A stretch of DNA of 64,000 nt from Mikania micrantha. Lineage: Eukaryota > Streptophyta > Magnoliopsida > Asterales > Asteraceae. The notes beneath the pieces are model-generated. The model saw only the letters and a list, made by a program, of their open reading frames with translations, was not told the DNA's origin and did not search any database. Positions within the stretch are counted from its first letter, which is position 1; the number at the start of each line of letters is the position of its first letter. This document shows positions 35,807 to 46,886 of the stretch, in pieces. The DNA is taken from assembly GCA_009363875.1 (NCBI GenBank), contig CM018690.1:710001-774000 (forward strand). Reading direction: 5' to 3'. The position numbers and the translations under genes are program-made.

Positions 35807-37702
35807 GTCAAGTCAACGACCCGTTGGTGAACCGTGTGACGGTTTGTGACTCGTGTAGCAATCGTGTAAGTGTTTGTCGTGTGCAAAACGCGTAGGTCGT
35901 GTTTATGGACAACTTACTATTTATAGTAAGTTTCCACTTTTAGACAGTTCACAAAGCATGACGGTTTTATAGTTCTAGCATGTTCAATAGCCCTATGGGA
36001 TCATGTTAACACATAGCACATCATCATACGGATTCACATAAGTCGTTTACAACATGTTAGTGCACAAAAGTTTCCTAAAATGGAAAGTTTCCATTTTTAG
36101 CATACGTGACATCGGAAACCATCTAACTTAGCATCTAATCATCATGTTATAACATATTAAGCCATTTAGCAAGCTCAAATCATTCAAAACGTTCATAAGT
36201 TGGTTTTTGTAAAAATAAAGTTACTAAATATAGTAACTTTCTAATTTTGCATAGAAATGACCATTTAACATTTCTACACCAATTTTTATATCACCAATCA
36301 TCATAATAAACCACTTAACACCATTTAATCATGTCATCTCATCCCAAATTATCATTTAACAACATTCTAACTAGAAAAGTTACTAAAAATAGTAACAATG
36401 CCAAATATGACTACAAACATCATCCAAACCATTTTCTAACAACCCAAATCATCATATTATCATCCTAACAACAATTCTACATACATGCATGTCCATAATT
36501 TCCATCAAATCATCATCTTGTAAAATAAAAGTTACTATTTATAGAAAGATTCATGAAAATCATAGTTTTACCCATTCTAACATCATCTAAGCATGAAATC
36601 CTCTTTCAATATCATCAAGAAATATATCTACATACTCATAATCATTCTAACCATCATGGATCATACATGCATGGCAATATAGTATCACAAAACATCATTT
36701 TAAGCATCAAGGTTCATACCCATCATCTTAGATCATCATAGATCATCATCTAAACACTTTAGATCATCAAGAAACATAGTGAAATCAACAAACCCAGAAG
36801 CTAAACTCGTGCATGTGCTTCAAAGGTGCTTGCATGTGTGAATGTAAGCATGCATGTGAGTGTAATAGGTGAGAAAATGGGTTTCAAGCATATAGCTACC
36901 TTCTAGAGCTTCAAAATCGTGGGGATGATGGCAAGAACAGCTCTCAATGCTTCTGGAAATGGTCTCACGACAGGTGCAAGCGAGTGATGGGTGTTTTAGG
37001 TGCTTCCCTTAACTCCTTGGGTCTCCAATCCTTCAAGATGAGCTTCAAACCTTCAAGGAGAGCTTCAACAATGGAGGTTTTTGAGTGAAGATGGTGATAG
37101 TAGGGGGTTCTGATTGAGATAAGCCGGAATAGTGGCGTGCAAGAGTGTTTAAAATGATTAGGATAGGTGAAATGATGGATTTTGTGGTTTTTAAGAAATT
37201 TTCTGCGATATAGCTGCCAGGCGTAACGCCTGACGTGGGGGTCTGACCCCGTCGTTACGCGCGGAAGCAGCCAGGTGAGGCGCTCCATTTCCGTCGCGCG
37301 CGCAACGCCTGACTTGGGTGCTCCGGGTCTGGCGTACCGCCTGGCCCATCCGTAAGGCCCAATAAGCTTGTTTTTGTTGTTCTGGCCCAATCTTGCCCGT
37401 TTCTCGATCATAGAACGTCGTTCGAGCGTCGTTTGGACTCTATCGGTCAATTGTTAGCCATAATTGTCTTGTGAGATGTTCCTGTGCTTAAGTGTTGTGA
37501 TGTTCACCAACGTTCGTGTGTTTTGACACGTGTGTGCTGTTCGTCGATAATTCCACGAATTAACTAGTCGTATGCCAGTGTTCATACTGTCGTGCCACGT
37601 GTCACACTAAATTAATCTAATTCTAGTGCCACGTGTACATAATGCATTTAAATAAACATTTAAATAAAATCAAAGCTGACCTGGAATTTACGGGGTGTCA
37701 CA

Positions 37703-37740
37703 TCCTCCCCATGTTAGAAAGAATTTCGTCCCGAAATTCA
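37703..37740 (-). promoter_or_regulatory. Element D: inverted repeat plus polypurine tract
   Basis: On the sense strand the pol stop TGA (37740-37738) opens GAATTTCG-GGA-CGAAATTC (37739-37721). AACATGGGGAGGA, the polypurine tract, follows and abuts the 3' LTR. The first and last stem bases are G and C, versus A and T in A and E. Confidence 0.85.
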
Positions 37741-40722
37741 ACTTGTGCTGTTAGCGTTTGTCTGTTCCGCGAACAGGTGTGGGTACTTTCGTTTCATCTG
37801 GTCTTCACGTTCCCACGTGAATTCCGGTCCTCGTCGCAAATTCCATCGCACTTTCACTATTGGGATCTTGCTGAGCTTGAGTTTCTTAGTTTTCCGGTCC
37901 ATAATCTCCACCGGTTCCTCAACGAAATTCAATTGTTCGTCGATTTGTATTTCCTCGAGAGGAATAACAAGTGTCTCATCAGATAGGCACTTCTTGAGGT
38001 TCGAGATGTGGAATACGTTGTGTACACTGCTCAGTTCAACTGGCAGGTTTAGTTCGTAGGCTACAGGGCCTATTTGCTTTGTAATCTCGAAAGGTCCGAT
38101 GTAACGAGGGTTCAACTTTCCTCGTTTGCCAAACCGAATGACACCTTTCCAGGGCGAGACCTTGAGTAACACTCTGTCCCCCACCTGGAACTCCAGCGGT
38201 TTGCGTCGCTTGTCGGCATAGCTTTTCTGTCTGTCACGAGCGGCTGCCATTCGCTTGCGTATTTGTACTATCTTCTCAGTCGTTTCGTGCACAAGTTCTG
38301 GGCCAGTCAGTTGACTGTCTCCAACTTCCGCCCAGCAAATGGGTGATCGACACTTACGTCCGTAAAGTGCCTCGAATGGTGCAGCTTGAATGCTAGTGTG
38401 GTAGCTATTGTTATATGAGAACTCAACTAACGGTAGGTGAGATTCCCAGCTACTACCAAAGTCAATGACACATGCCCGGAGCATGTCCTCTAGTGTCTGT
38501 ATCGTTCGCTCACTTTGCCCGTCCGTCTGCGGGTGGTAAGCGGTACTCATATCCAATCTCGTGCCCAAAGCCTTATGCAAAGACTTCCAGAAGTGCGACG
38601 TGAATCGACTGTCGCGGTCAGATATAATCGAGATTGGTACTCCATGTCGAGTGACCACTTCCTTCAGGTAGATACGAGTGAGTTTGTCTAGCTTATATGT
38701 CTCTTTGATAGGTAGGAAATGAGCAGATTTCGTCAGTCGGTCTACGATAACCCAGATGGTATCGCAACCACTTGCCGTCTTAGGCAGTTTAGTTATGAAG
38801 TCCATGGAAATTTGCTCCCATTTCCACATTGGTAGTTCCGGTTGTTGAAGTAACCCTGATGGCTTCTGGTACTCAACCTTGACTTTTGAGCACGTTAGAC
38901 ACTTACCCACGTAAGTTGCTATTTCAGCTTTCATGTTTGGCCACCAATAGGTTGTCTTCAAATCGTGATACATCTTGTCAGAGCCCGGATGTACGGAATA
39001 CCGGCTCTTGTGTGCTTCGTCCATCACTACTTCTCTCAATCCCCCGTAGCGTGGGACCCAAATCCGATCCATCAGATAGTAAGCTCCGTCATCTTTTACC
39101 TTTATTTGTTTATCCATACCACGCATGGCTTCGAGAGTAAGGTTTTCAGCTTTCAGAGCTTCCAGTTGTGCCATCCGAATTTGATTCGGCAGTTCAGAAT
39201 GGATCGTGAGTTGTAGTGCGCGCACGCGTTTTGTCGTTTCTTTTCGGCTCAACGCGTCGGCCACTACGTTTGCTTTGCCTGGATGGTACTTGATAGCGCA
39301 ATCATAATCGCCGATGAGTTCGACCCATCTTCGCTGTCTCATGTTCAACTCCTTCTGATCGAAGATGTGTTGTAGGCTTTTATGATCGGTAAAGATAGTG
39401 CATTTTGTGCCATACAAGTAGTGTCGCCAGATCTTCAAGGCAAACACCACGGCTCCCAACTCAAGGTCATGAGTCGTGTAATTCTTCTCATGCACCTTCA
39501 GTTGACGTGAAGCGTATGCTATCACTTTCTCGCGTTGCATCAGCACACAACCGAGTCCCTGTTTCGAGGCGTCGCAATACACCACGAAGTCATCACATCC
39601 TTCCGGTAAGGATAGGATGGGTGCAGTGCATAGTTTCTGTTTCAACAGGTTGAAAGCAGCTTCTTGTTTGTCTCCCCAATCGAACTTTTTGTCTTTATGA
39701 GTCAGGGAGGTCAGTGATTGAGCAATCTTTGAGAATCCTTCGATAAATCTTCGGTAGTACCCGGCCAGACCTAGGAATTGTCGCACCTCAGTCGGAGTCT
39801 TGGGTGCTTCCCAGTTCTTAATTGCTTCAATCTTGGCTGGGTCTACGTGTATTCCCTGCTCATTAACCACGTGTCCAAGGAATTGGACTTCGCGAATCCA
39901 AAAGTCGCACTTTGAAAACTTCGCGTACAATTGCTCTTTCTTCAGTAGTTCCAAGACTAGCCTTAGATGTTCGGCATGCTCTTCCTGATTCTTAGAGTAA
40001 ATCAGAATGTCGTCAATGAACACTATCACGAATTTGTCAAGATAAGGTTTGCACACTCTATTCATGAGATCCATGAACACGGCTGGTGCATTGGTCAGTC
40101 CAAAGGGCATAACCAAGAATTCGTAGTGTCCGTATCGAGTTCGGAAGGCAGTCTTAGGAATATCGTTTTCTTGTATCCTCAATTGATGGTAACCCGATCT
40201 TAAATCGATCTTTGAATAGTAGCTTGACCCTTGCAATTGGTCAAATAGATCGTCTATTCGTGGTAAGGGATATCGATTCTTGATCGTCACTTTGTTCAGC
40301 TCTCTGTAGTCGATACACATACGGAATGATCCGTCTTTCTTCTTTACGAACAAGACCGGTGCTCCCCAAGGTGAGAAGCTCGGTCTGATGAATCCCTTGT
40401 CTAACAGTTCTTGCAACTGGTTAGACAGTTCCTGCATCTCCGTTGGTGCTAGTCGGTATGGAGCCTTAGCAATCGGTGCTGCTCCTGGTGTAAGGTCTAT
40501 CTGAAACTCGACTTGTCGTTTCGGAGGTAGTCCAGGTAGGTCTTCGGGAAACACTTCGGGAAAATCGCGGACTACGGCGATGTCCTCAATCTTCCTCTCT
40601 TTCTTGGGTTGCTCGGCGATGAGGGCTAGTATGGCAGTGTATCCCTTTTGTAGGTACTTGTTCGCCTTCATGCATGATATGATGTTCAGAGGTACTCCCC
40701 GCCTTTCCCCCTGAATCGAGAT
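37738..40722 (-). CDS. Element D: pol (RT, RNase H, integrase, chromodomain)
   Basis: Open frame from the TAG at 40723 to the TGA at 37738; the first Met is at 40671 (977 codons). RT runs from about residue 40 ([10 protein letters not shown]) with DYRELN near 121 and the FIDD box at 218-221. RNase H carries DAS near 350, ELGAV, TDHKSL and ADALSR, so all four acidic positions are kept. The integrase HHCC finger ([11 protein letters not shown] ... CLTCSKVK) comes first, then the DDE core ([24 protein letters not shown]). After it come the GPF motif ([12 protein letters not shown]) and a chromodomain-like tail (IPIVKVRW ... GPEFTWE) of the type thought to direct insertion into heterochromatin. 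It is probably expressed as one polyprotein with gag once the TAG is disregarded. Confidence 0.93.
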   Translation of the reverse strand: MSIQGERRGVPLNIISCMKANKYLQKGYTAILALIAEQPKKERKIEDIAVVRDFPEVFPEDLPGLPPKRQVEFQIDLTPGAAPIAKAPYRLAPTEMQELSNQLQELLDKGFIRPSFSPWGAPVLFVKKKDGSFRMCIDYRELNKVTIKNRYPLPRIDDLFDQLQGSSYYSKIDLRSGYHQLRIQENDIPKTAFRTRYGHYEFLVMPFGLTNAPAVFMDLMNRVCKPYLDKFVIVFIDDILIYSKNQEEHAEHLRLVLELLKKEQLYAKFSKCDFWIREVQFLGHVVNEQGIHVDPAKIEAIKNWEAPKTPTEVRQFLGLAGYYRRFIEGFSKIAQSLTSLTHKDKKFDWGDKQEAAFNLLKQKLCTAPILSLPEGCDDFVVYCDASKQGLGCVLMQREKVIAYASRQLKVHEKNYTTHDLELGAVVFALKIWRHYLYGTKCTIFTDHKSLQHIFDQKELNMRQRRWVELIGDYDCAIKYHPGKANVVADALSRKETTKRVRALQLTIHSELPNQIRMAQLEALKAENLTLEAMRGMDKQIKVKDDGAYYLMDRIWVPRYGGLREVVMDEAHKSRYSVHPGSDKMYHDLKTTYWWPNMKAEIATYVGKCLTCSKVKVEYQKPSGLLQQPELPMWKWEQISMDFITKLPKTASGCDTIWVIVDRLTKSAHFLPIKETYKLDKLTRIYLKEVVTRHGVPISIISDRDSRFTSHFWKSLHKALGTRLDMSTAYHPQTDGQSERTIQTLEDMLRACVIDFGSSWESHLPLVEFSYNNSYHTSIQAAPFEALYGRKCRSPICWAEVGDSQLTGPELVHETTEKIVQIRKRMAAARDRQKSYADKRRKPLEFQVGDRVLLKVSPWKGVIRFGKRGKLNPRYIGPFEITKQIGPVAYELNLPVELSSVHNVFHISNLKKCLSDETLVIPLEEIQIDEQLNFVEEPVEIMDRKTKKLKLSKIPIVKVRWNLRRGPEFTWEREDQMKRKYPHLFAEQTNANSTS

Positions 40723-42113
40723 CTATTCTCCGTTCTGCAACGTCACTCGTACGATCTTCTCGTTGCATACGATCTCCGCTTGGTTAGCGGATAACCAATC
40801 CATTCCAACGACCACATCAAAGCTTCCGAGAGTCACCGGCATCAAGTCAATTTCGAGTTCGTGATCCGCCAAAACCATGACGCATCCTCGAAAGATGTGT
40901 TGTGTTTCAATTAGCTTGCCGTCGGCTAGCTCTACGGTATACTTGTAGTCTAGTGGTGTTGGGGTAATATCTAGTAATTTGCTAAACTCACTGGATATAA
41001 AGCTCCTATCGGCACCGGTATCAAATAATATGCTAGCATAGACATTATTTAAAAGAAACGTACCGGTTACGATGTTTGGGTCATCCTTGGCTTCTCCCGA
41101 GCCAATCACAAAAGCTCTTCCTTTGGCCGCTCCTCCTCCGGCCTTCTTCAGTTGAGGACAATCCCTCCTCATGTGGCCCGGCTTGCCACATTCATAACAC
41201 CCTCTAAGAGTGTTCTGGTTGTTGTTGTTATTCTGGTTCTGGTTGTGGTTGGGATTGTCTGTGTTGATGGGGAATCTTGTTCTGCAATCCTTGGCCATAT
41301 GGCCGTGTCTTCCGCACTTCAGGCAACGGTATCGTTCGCATTGCCCGGAGTGGTGGTATGAGCATCGGTTGCACAATGGGTATTTCCCCTGATATACACC
41401 CTTCCCCTTGTCATCGGGTTGGGTGGCAGTGAAAGCTCTGGCTGGTGCAGATTTTTGTTGTTGTTGGGGTTGATGAGCTTGCTGGTGGCTGGGTTCCCAC
41501 TTCCTCTTCTGGCTCTCTTGAGGCTTCACATGCTCGCCTCGTTTTGGTAGCTTGCCCTGCGCTACAGCTTGATCGGTCAGTTTATGAGCCAGTCTGATCA
41601 GTGGTTGGATGGTGGTGATGTCAGACGCCATCACTATGCTTTGGAATTGCTCGGGCAATCCACTGATGAACTGCTCGATCTTCTTGTATTCCGGCGTCAC
41701 CATAGCCGGGCATAGCTTACACAGCTCATGAAATCGAGTACAATATTGCTCGATCTCCGATCCCACCATCTTATGCACCCAGAATTCCGCTTCCAGTTTG
41801 CGGATCTCATCACGAGGACAATATTCCTCATGCAGCAGTCGGGTGAAGTCGGTCCATGACATGGAGTTGGCACCGTCCAACCCCAAGGTTTGAACATGGG
41901 TGTTCCACCATGTAAGAGCTGGTCCCTCCAGTGTACCGGTTGCATACTTGACCCGGTTTTCTTCAGAACATTCGCACATGGCGAACACAGATTCTGCCTT
42001 CTCCACCCAGCGAAGCATACCAACAGCTCCCTCAGTTCCCTTGAACTTGTGAGGGTGGCAGTTCAGGAAGGATTTGAAAGAACATCCTTTGTTGTTGCTG
42101 TTGCCTTGCGATC
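40723..42113 (-). CDS. Element D: gag-protease (second exon of gag)
   Basis: Continuous frame from about 42113 to the TAG at 40723. The gag capsid region (GCSFKSFLNCHPHKF, ALTWWN, LPEQFQSIVMA) is followed by a Gln/His-rich linker. Two CCHC knuckles follow (CLKCGRHGHMAKDC and CYECGKPGHMRRDC), preceded by a Cys/His-rich segment (LCNRCSYHH). Protease follows with LFDTGADRSFIS and IDLMPVTLGSFDVVVGMDWLS. The terminal TAG reads CAG in G at the same place. The upstream gag start at 42339 is in the same frame but separated by four in-frame stops that fit a 78-nt intron. Confidence 0.9.
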
Positions 42114-42191
42114 CTGTGGTTCAGAAACCAATGTCGTGTGTTAGTGCGTGTTAGCTACACTATGTTAGTCATGTTAGGCAAGTGTTGGTAC
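42114..42191 (-). other. Predicted 78-nt intron in D gag
   Basis: Sense strand: G|GTACC donor at 42191, several CTAAC branch-like motifs, and CCACAG|G acceptor at 42114. The length is a multiple of three and it carries four in-frame stops (TGA, TAG, TAA, TGA). Removing it leaves both sides in frame (a phase-1 split Gly codon) and places an Asn/Gly/Ser-rich linker before the capsid. No splicing evidence is available here. Confidence 0.45.
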
Positions 42192-42339
42192 CGTTGTTAG
42201 TGCCACTCGTTTCGCTGGCATGTTTGTTTGCCTCGTACTCAGCGAGCATCCGGTTGAATCTGCGTTCAACCATCATGTTGATTCTTGCCTTTTCGGCCTT
42301 GCGTTTGAGTCTTAGGGCATTTGCTCCTCTCCCTGACAT
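42192..42339 (-). CDS. Element D: gag N-terminal exon
   Basis: ATG 42339 opens MSGRGANALRLKRKAEKARI and continues about 50 codons with a basic start and a helix-forming stretch (MMVERRFNRMLAEYEANK) before the predicted intron. Without splicing the frame stops 6 codons later at 42169. The start resembles the J gag remnant (5062). Confidence 0.6.
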
Positions 42340-42635
42340 GTTCTATACGGAAGGTTAGAATGTTAGTTAGCATGTGTTTGAGCATTAGCCAATGCCATAA
42401 GAGAAGTCAAGTCAGATGTCATGTCAGAAGTCAGATCATATGTCATGCTAGTAGTCAAGTCAGATGTTATGTTATCTAGCAATCATGGTCAACATGTAAT
42501 AAGTAAGACAAAACATAATTCTCATTAATAATAAGCTTGAAGTACAATGATTTCAAAAGGAAATACATAATAAGTTTTTCGAGCACATCCCGCTCGTCTA
42601 GGCCAAAATAAGAAAATACAAAATACAACAGTCCT
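42340..42635 (-). other. Spacer between extra ORF and gag in D
   Basis: AT-rich non-coding sequence with a small degenerate repeat of CATCTGACTTGACTTCT type (42404-42475). No gene seen. Confidence 0.6.
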
Positions 42636-43385
42636 CTAATCCGAATCCATAGAGACGTGTGAGATATCGCTAGCAGCGTCTCCGTCATCATCATCCTCCT
42701 CCGGATCCTCATTAGGATCCTCATCAAGGTCCTCTTCTTCGAGGTCCTCGGCCTCGAATTCAGGACCATCCTCCTGAGGTGGCTCCTCAATAAACTGTGC
42801 AGCCCATGCATTAAGCATGGCATCACTGGCCTGCACCATGGCCTGAGTCTCGGTGATGTCCGTCCGATTCTCGGTGATACGCACGTCGTGTTCCTGCACG
42901 ACATCGACGACCTGTCCATGCTCGGTCAGTAGTTGGGACATTTGGAGTCGTAGAGCCTCCATCTGGGCTTCCAGTCTGTTGTTGCGCTCCTCTAGCTGAT
43001 CGTTTCGCCTTTCTAGACGATCGTTTCTCTCACGAAGAGTCCGGAACTCATCAGTTAGTTCCCTACTCTTCCGAATCACCTGTCGTGTGCAAGCCACGTG
43101 TGCCGCAAACGCCTGCTCTGTCGACACTCCGAGTGGTGGTAAACGGTGGCCTGGAGTGGTGTCGCCGGGATATCGGTAAGGTGGTACTCTCTCCTCTATG
43201 ATCCAGCTCTGTATGATGGCGGGTAGCCATCCCCAGTACCTAGCCCGTGCTGAGTCCCTAGCCCTCCGATCCATCTCGGCATCGACCTGGGCTACGATGC
43301 TCTCGACGCGTCGCCGACTCTCGGCAGCCATGTCATCAGGGATCTGGTGTCGGTCGGTGCTCCTGCTAGTGTTATCGTCAGCCAT
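42636..43385 (-). CDS. Element D: extra ORF upstream of gag (249 aa)
   Basis: Intact 249-codon sense frame from ATG 43385, about 145 nt after the primer site. The N-terminus is rich in Arg/Asp/Ser. A domain at about 49-112 (RYWGWLPAIIQSWI, DTTPGHRLPP, EQAFAAHVACTRQVI) is shared with C. Residues about 113-170 form a strong coiled coil with heptads (RNDRLER RNDQLEE RNNRLEA QMEALRL). The last 50 residues are very acidic (EEDLDEDPNEDPEEDDDD) and end DISHVSMDSD. No protease, RT or knuckle motif is seen. Upstream ORFs are known in Ogre-type elements, but I do not recognise this one. A structural or assembly role via the coiled coil is only a guess. Confidence 0.85.
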   Translation of the reverse strand: MADDNTSRSTDRHQIPDDMAAESRRRVESIVAQVDAEMDRRARDSARARYWGWLPAIIQSWIIEERVPPYRYPGDTTPGHRLPPLGVSTEQAFAAHVACTRQVIRKSRELTDEFRTLRERNDRLERRNDQLEERNNRLEAQMEALRLQMSQLLTEHGQVVDVVQEHDVRITENRTDITETQAMVQASDAMLNAWAAQFIEEPPQEDGPEFEAEDLEEEDLDEDPNEDPEEDDDDGDAASDISHVSMDSD

Positions 43386-43530
43386 CCTGCAAGTTTTTTT
43401 TTTAAGTTAGTAAGCAACAGTTCGATAAGTAATAATGTCATCATTGTGCAAGTTCTAAGTGTAGTGTCTACAGTTGAGCAATGGCTATAGTCTAAGTTTA
43501 CTACATGCAAACCTAGTTCCCTATAACCAA

Positions 43531-43543
43531 GGCTCTGATACCA
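43531..43543 (-). other. Element D: primer-binding site
   Basis: TGGTATCAGAGCC on the minus strand, three bases (GAC) after the 5' LTR; initiator tRNA-Met type. Confidence 0.95.
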
Positions 43544-43546
43544 GTC

Positions 43547-46536
43547 TGTCACACCCCCAAATTCCCACTTGTGGCAAATGTCCACGTGGATGTGACGTGT
43601 CCAGAATCACAGCTCAAGGTCATATAGAACACCTCTATATGCGTTCACAAATCCAGTGTTTGACACATACACAGAATAAAATAGTTTGCAGCGGAATAAA
43701 AGTTATCATAATATATTGCAGCGGAAATCAAATGTTTGACATGTGCAGCGGAAATAATTAATTGTTGACATAACATTGTTTAATACATAAACCAAACAAA
43801 ATAGTTTTCAAAAGTTAAGCAAAAACAGGAATGCATGATGACCCTAATGCTCGTTCCCCTATGGTGCATCTCTGAATGTCCATCAACTCCTCAGTTACCT
43901 GAGAATACAAGTTAGAAAAGTGTCAACACAATGGTTGGTGAGTTCATAGGTTTTGATATACATATAGTAGTGGAAAGTGTGTCATGCTGTTTATCAATGT
44001 TAGTACCGAGCCCTAGGCCCAAAGTGTCAGTGCGTCACTACCGAACTAGACTTGTTTGCTCTTGCCTCCGCTATGCCTCGTATACATAGCAAGTTAGGTC
44101 AGAATTTGCACGGGTTATGACACTCAGTCAACATGGTGCCCCGTGGGGTTAGTCATTCCCTAATGGATCCATCCAAACCTACCACGTTGTTCGTACATTA
44201 ACGGTAAGACTTTGTGAGGGCTTGTAACGAGTTCAACACTTAATGTTTGTCCAATAAACCAGCATACACAATAGTGTTTGTACAGTAATAATGTTCGACT
44301 CGATGCAACTAGTATTCTCCCCCTATTTAAAAGCATTTGAAAAAGAGTAAAGAGGGGCCGTAAACTCACTTTAGTGATGAAGTAGTGTGTAAGCGTAAGC
44401 TCCTGAACGTCAAGTAGCACGTCTCGGTCACCGGCAACCTATATCGTATACCGTACGTGAGTTCGTGTAAGTGACCGTGCTAGTGTTCGTGTCAGTACTC
44501 ATGTTTGTGTCCAACAACCCTTGGTTGTTCATGTTTGCCCGTGTCGGTCCACGATGACCGTGTTTGCTCGTGTTGGTCCACATTGACCATGTTTGACCAT
44601 GTTTGACCGAAGTTGACCGTGTTTGACCAAGGTGGACCGTGTCAAGTCAACGACCCGTTGGTGAACCGTGTGACGGTTTGTGACTCGTGTAGCAATTGTG
44701 TAAGTGTTTGTCGTGTGCAAAACGCGTAGGTCGTGTTTATGGACAACTTACTATTTATAGTAAGTTTCCATTTTTAGAAAGTTCACAAAGCATGACGGTT
44801 TTATAGTTCTAGCATGTTCAATAGCCCTACGGGATCATGTTAACACATAGCACATCATCATACGGATTCACATAAGTCGTTTACAACATGTTAGTGCACA
44901 AAAGTTTCCTAAAATGGAAAGTTTCCATTTTTAGCATACGTGACATCAGAAACCATCTAACTTAGCATCTAATCATCATGTTATAACATATTAAGCCATT
45001 TAGCAAGCTCAAATCATTCAAAACGTTCATAAGTTGGTTCTTGTAAAAATAAAGTTACTAAATATAGTAACTTTCTAATTTTGCATAGAAATGACCATTT
45101 AACATTTCTACACCAATTTTTATATCACCAATCATCATAATAAACCACTTAACACCATTTAATCATGTCATCTCATCCCAAATTATCATTTAACAACATT
45201 CTAACTAGAAAAGTTACTAAAAATAGTAACAATGCCAAATATGACTACAAACATCATCCAAACCATTTTCTAACAACCCAAATCATCATATTATCATCCT
45301 AACAACAATTCTACATACATGCATGTCCATAATTTCCATCAAATCATCATCTTGTAAAATAAAAGTTACTATTTATAGAAAGATTCATGAAAATCATAGT
45401 TTTACCCATTCTAACATCATCTAAGCATGAAATCCTCTTTCAATATCATCAAGAAATATATCTACATACTCATAATCATTCTAACCATCATGGATCATAC
45501 ATGCATGGCAATATAGTATCACAAAACATCATTTTAAGCATCAAGGTTCATACCCATCATCTTAGATCATCATAGATCATCATCTAAACACTTTAGATCA
45601 TCAAGAAACATAGTGAAATCAACAAACCCAGAAGCTAAACTCGTGCATGTGCTTCAAAGGTGCTTGCATGTGTGAATGTAAGCATGCATGTGAGTGTAAT
45701 AGGTGAGAAAATGGGTTTCAAGCATATAGCTACCTTCTAGAGCTTCAAAATCGTGGGGATGATGGCAAGAACAGCTCTCAATGCTTCTGGAAATGGTCTC
45801 ACGACAGGTGCAAGCGAGTGATGGGTGTTTTAGGTGCTTCCCTTAACTCCTTGGGTCTCCAATCCTTCAAGATGAGCTTCAAACCTTCAAGGAGAGCTTC
45901 AACAATGGAGGTTTTTGAGTGAAGATGGTGATAGTAGGGGGTTCTGATTGAGATAAGCCGGAATAGTGGCGTGCAAGAGTGTTTAAAATGATTAGGATAG
46001 GTGAAATGATGGATTTTGTGGTTTTTAAGAAATTTTCTGCGATATAGCTGTCAGGCGTAACGCCTGACGTGGGGGTCTGACCCCGTCGTTACGCGCGGAA
46101 GCAGCCAGGTGAGGCGCTCCATTTCCGTCGCGCGCGCAACGCCTGACTTGGGTGCTCCGGGTCTGGCGTACCGCCTGGCCCATCCGTAAGGCCCAATAAG
46201 CTTGTTTTTGTTGTTCTGGCCCAATCTTGCCCGTTTCTCGATCATAGAACGTCGTTCGAGCGTCGTTTGGACTCTATCGGTCAATTGTTAGCCATAATTG
46301 TCTTGTGAGATGTTCCTGTGCTTAAGTGTTGTGATGTTCACCAACGTTCGTGTGTTTTGACACGTGTGTGCTGTTCGTCGATAATTCCACGAATTAACTA
46401 GTCGTATGCCAGTGTTCATACTGTCGTGCCACGTGTCACACTAAATTAATCTAATTCTAGTGCCACGTGTACATAATGCATTTAAATAAACATTTAAATA
46501 AAATCAAAGCTGACCTGGAATTTACGGGGTGTCACA
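43547..46536 (-). repeat. Element D: 5' LTR (2990 bp)
   Basis: Same length and content as the 3' LTR. Differences include C/T changes at the predicted donor (AAA|GTGAGT here, AAG|GTGAGT in the 3' copy) and in the GC palindrome region (TGTCAGG for TGCCAGG). Confidence 0.95.
43899..44369 (-). other. Predicted leader intron in D 5' LTR
   Basis: Same bounds as in the 3' LTR (471 nt). The last exon base before GTGAGT is A rather than G, which may weaken the donor. Confidence 0.45.
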
Positions 46537-46849
46537 CATTACATGGTAGTGCAAACACGATTAGTTTCAAACATTTGCTTTGTGCGAGGTTACATGGTAC
46601 AAACAGTTGCGAACATTCAATATGCGAAAGGTTACATAGCACAGTATGATCAAACACAAACATTCACGGTTAGGTGTACTAACTGGTGTGCACGCAAACA
46701 GTTACATAGAACGATCACACTTAGGTGTGATGTTACAAACATCAAACTTTGTGTGTGAGTACACACAAGCACACAGAATGATCAGACATCACACTAACAC
46801 GTACAAATTGAACTCACAAGTAGTGTCCTAACTACTTCTAACATTTTAC
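46537..46849 (+). mobile_element. Element C: non-coding 3' region, right part
   Basis: It continues 34531-34712 after D and begins with the second CATTA. It contains a degenerate repeat around GGTTACAT(G/A)G(T/C)ACA at about 46587, 46631 and 46692. No coding frame. Confidence 0.7.
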
Positions 46850-46886
46850 AATTTTCGGGACGAAAATTCCTTCAACAAGGGGATGA
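46850..46886 (+). promoter_or_regulatory. Element C: second inverted repeat and polypurine tract
   Basis: AATTTTCG-GGA-CGAAAATT (46850-46868), then AACAAGGGGATGA, directly before the 3' LTR. Compared with the first copy, one A-T pair is flipped to T-A with both arms changed. Confidence 0.8.

Larger units (their letters stand above)
34713..37702 (-). repeat. Element D: 3' LTR (2990 bp)
   Basis: Sense strand starts TGTGACACCCCGTAAATTCC and ends GGAATTTGGGGGTGTGACA. Sense order: GC-rich palindromes with GCG-TAN-CGC cores (37341-37210); an AAG|GTAGC donor-like site (36899); AGTTACTA-type hairpins (36528, 36381, 36227); TTGACC boxes every 10 bp (35800-35749); an AAG|GTGAGT donor (35535); a TTCTCAG|G acceptor (35065); and a CATATAGA hairpin (34807-34787). 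A 161-codon frame (37450-36965) is broken by one substitution in the 5' LTR copy, so I do not call it. Confidence 0.95.
34713..46536 (-). mobile_element. Element D: alpha chromovirus, nearly intact (11.8 kb)
   Basis: Complete minus-strand element. 5' LTR 46536-43547, primer site, extra ORF, gag-pol, polypurine tract, 3' LTR 37702-34713, and TSD CATTA on both sides (34708-34712, 46537-46541). Both LTRs are exactly 2990 bp and differ at roughly a dozen positions by eye (about 0.4%). It is the youngest insertion here. The only clear coding lesion is one TAG in place of CAG at 40725-40723. Confidence 0.95.

Noticed and set aside
36965..37450. 161-codon minus-strand frame in the D 3' LTR
   Set aside because: One substitution truncates it in the 5' LTR copy, it overlaps GC palindromes and a leader-like region, and no protein motif is visible.
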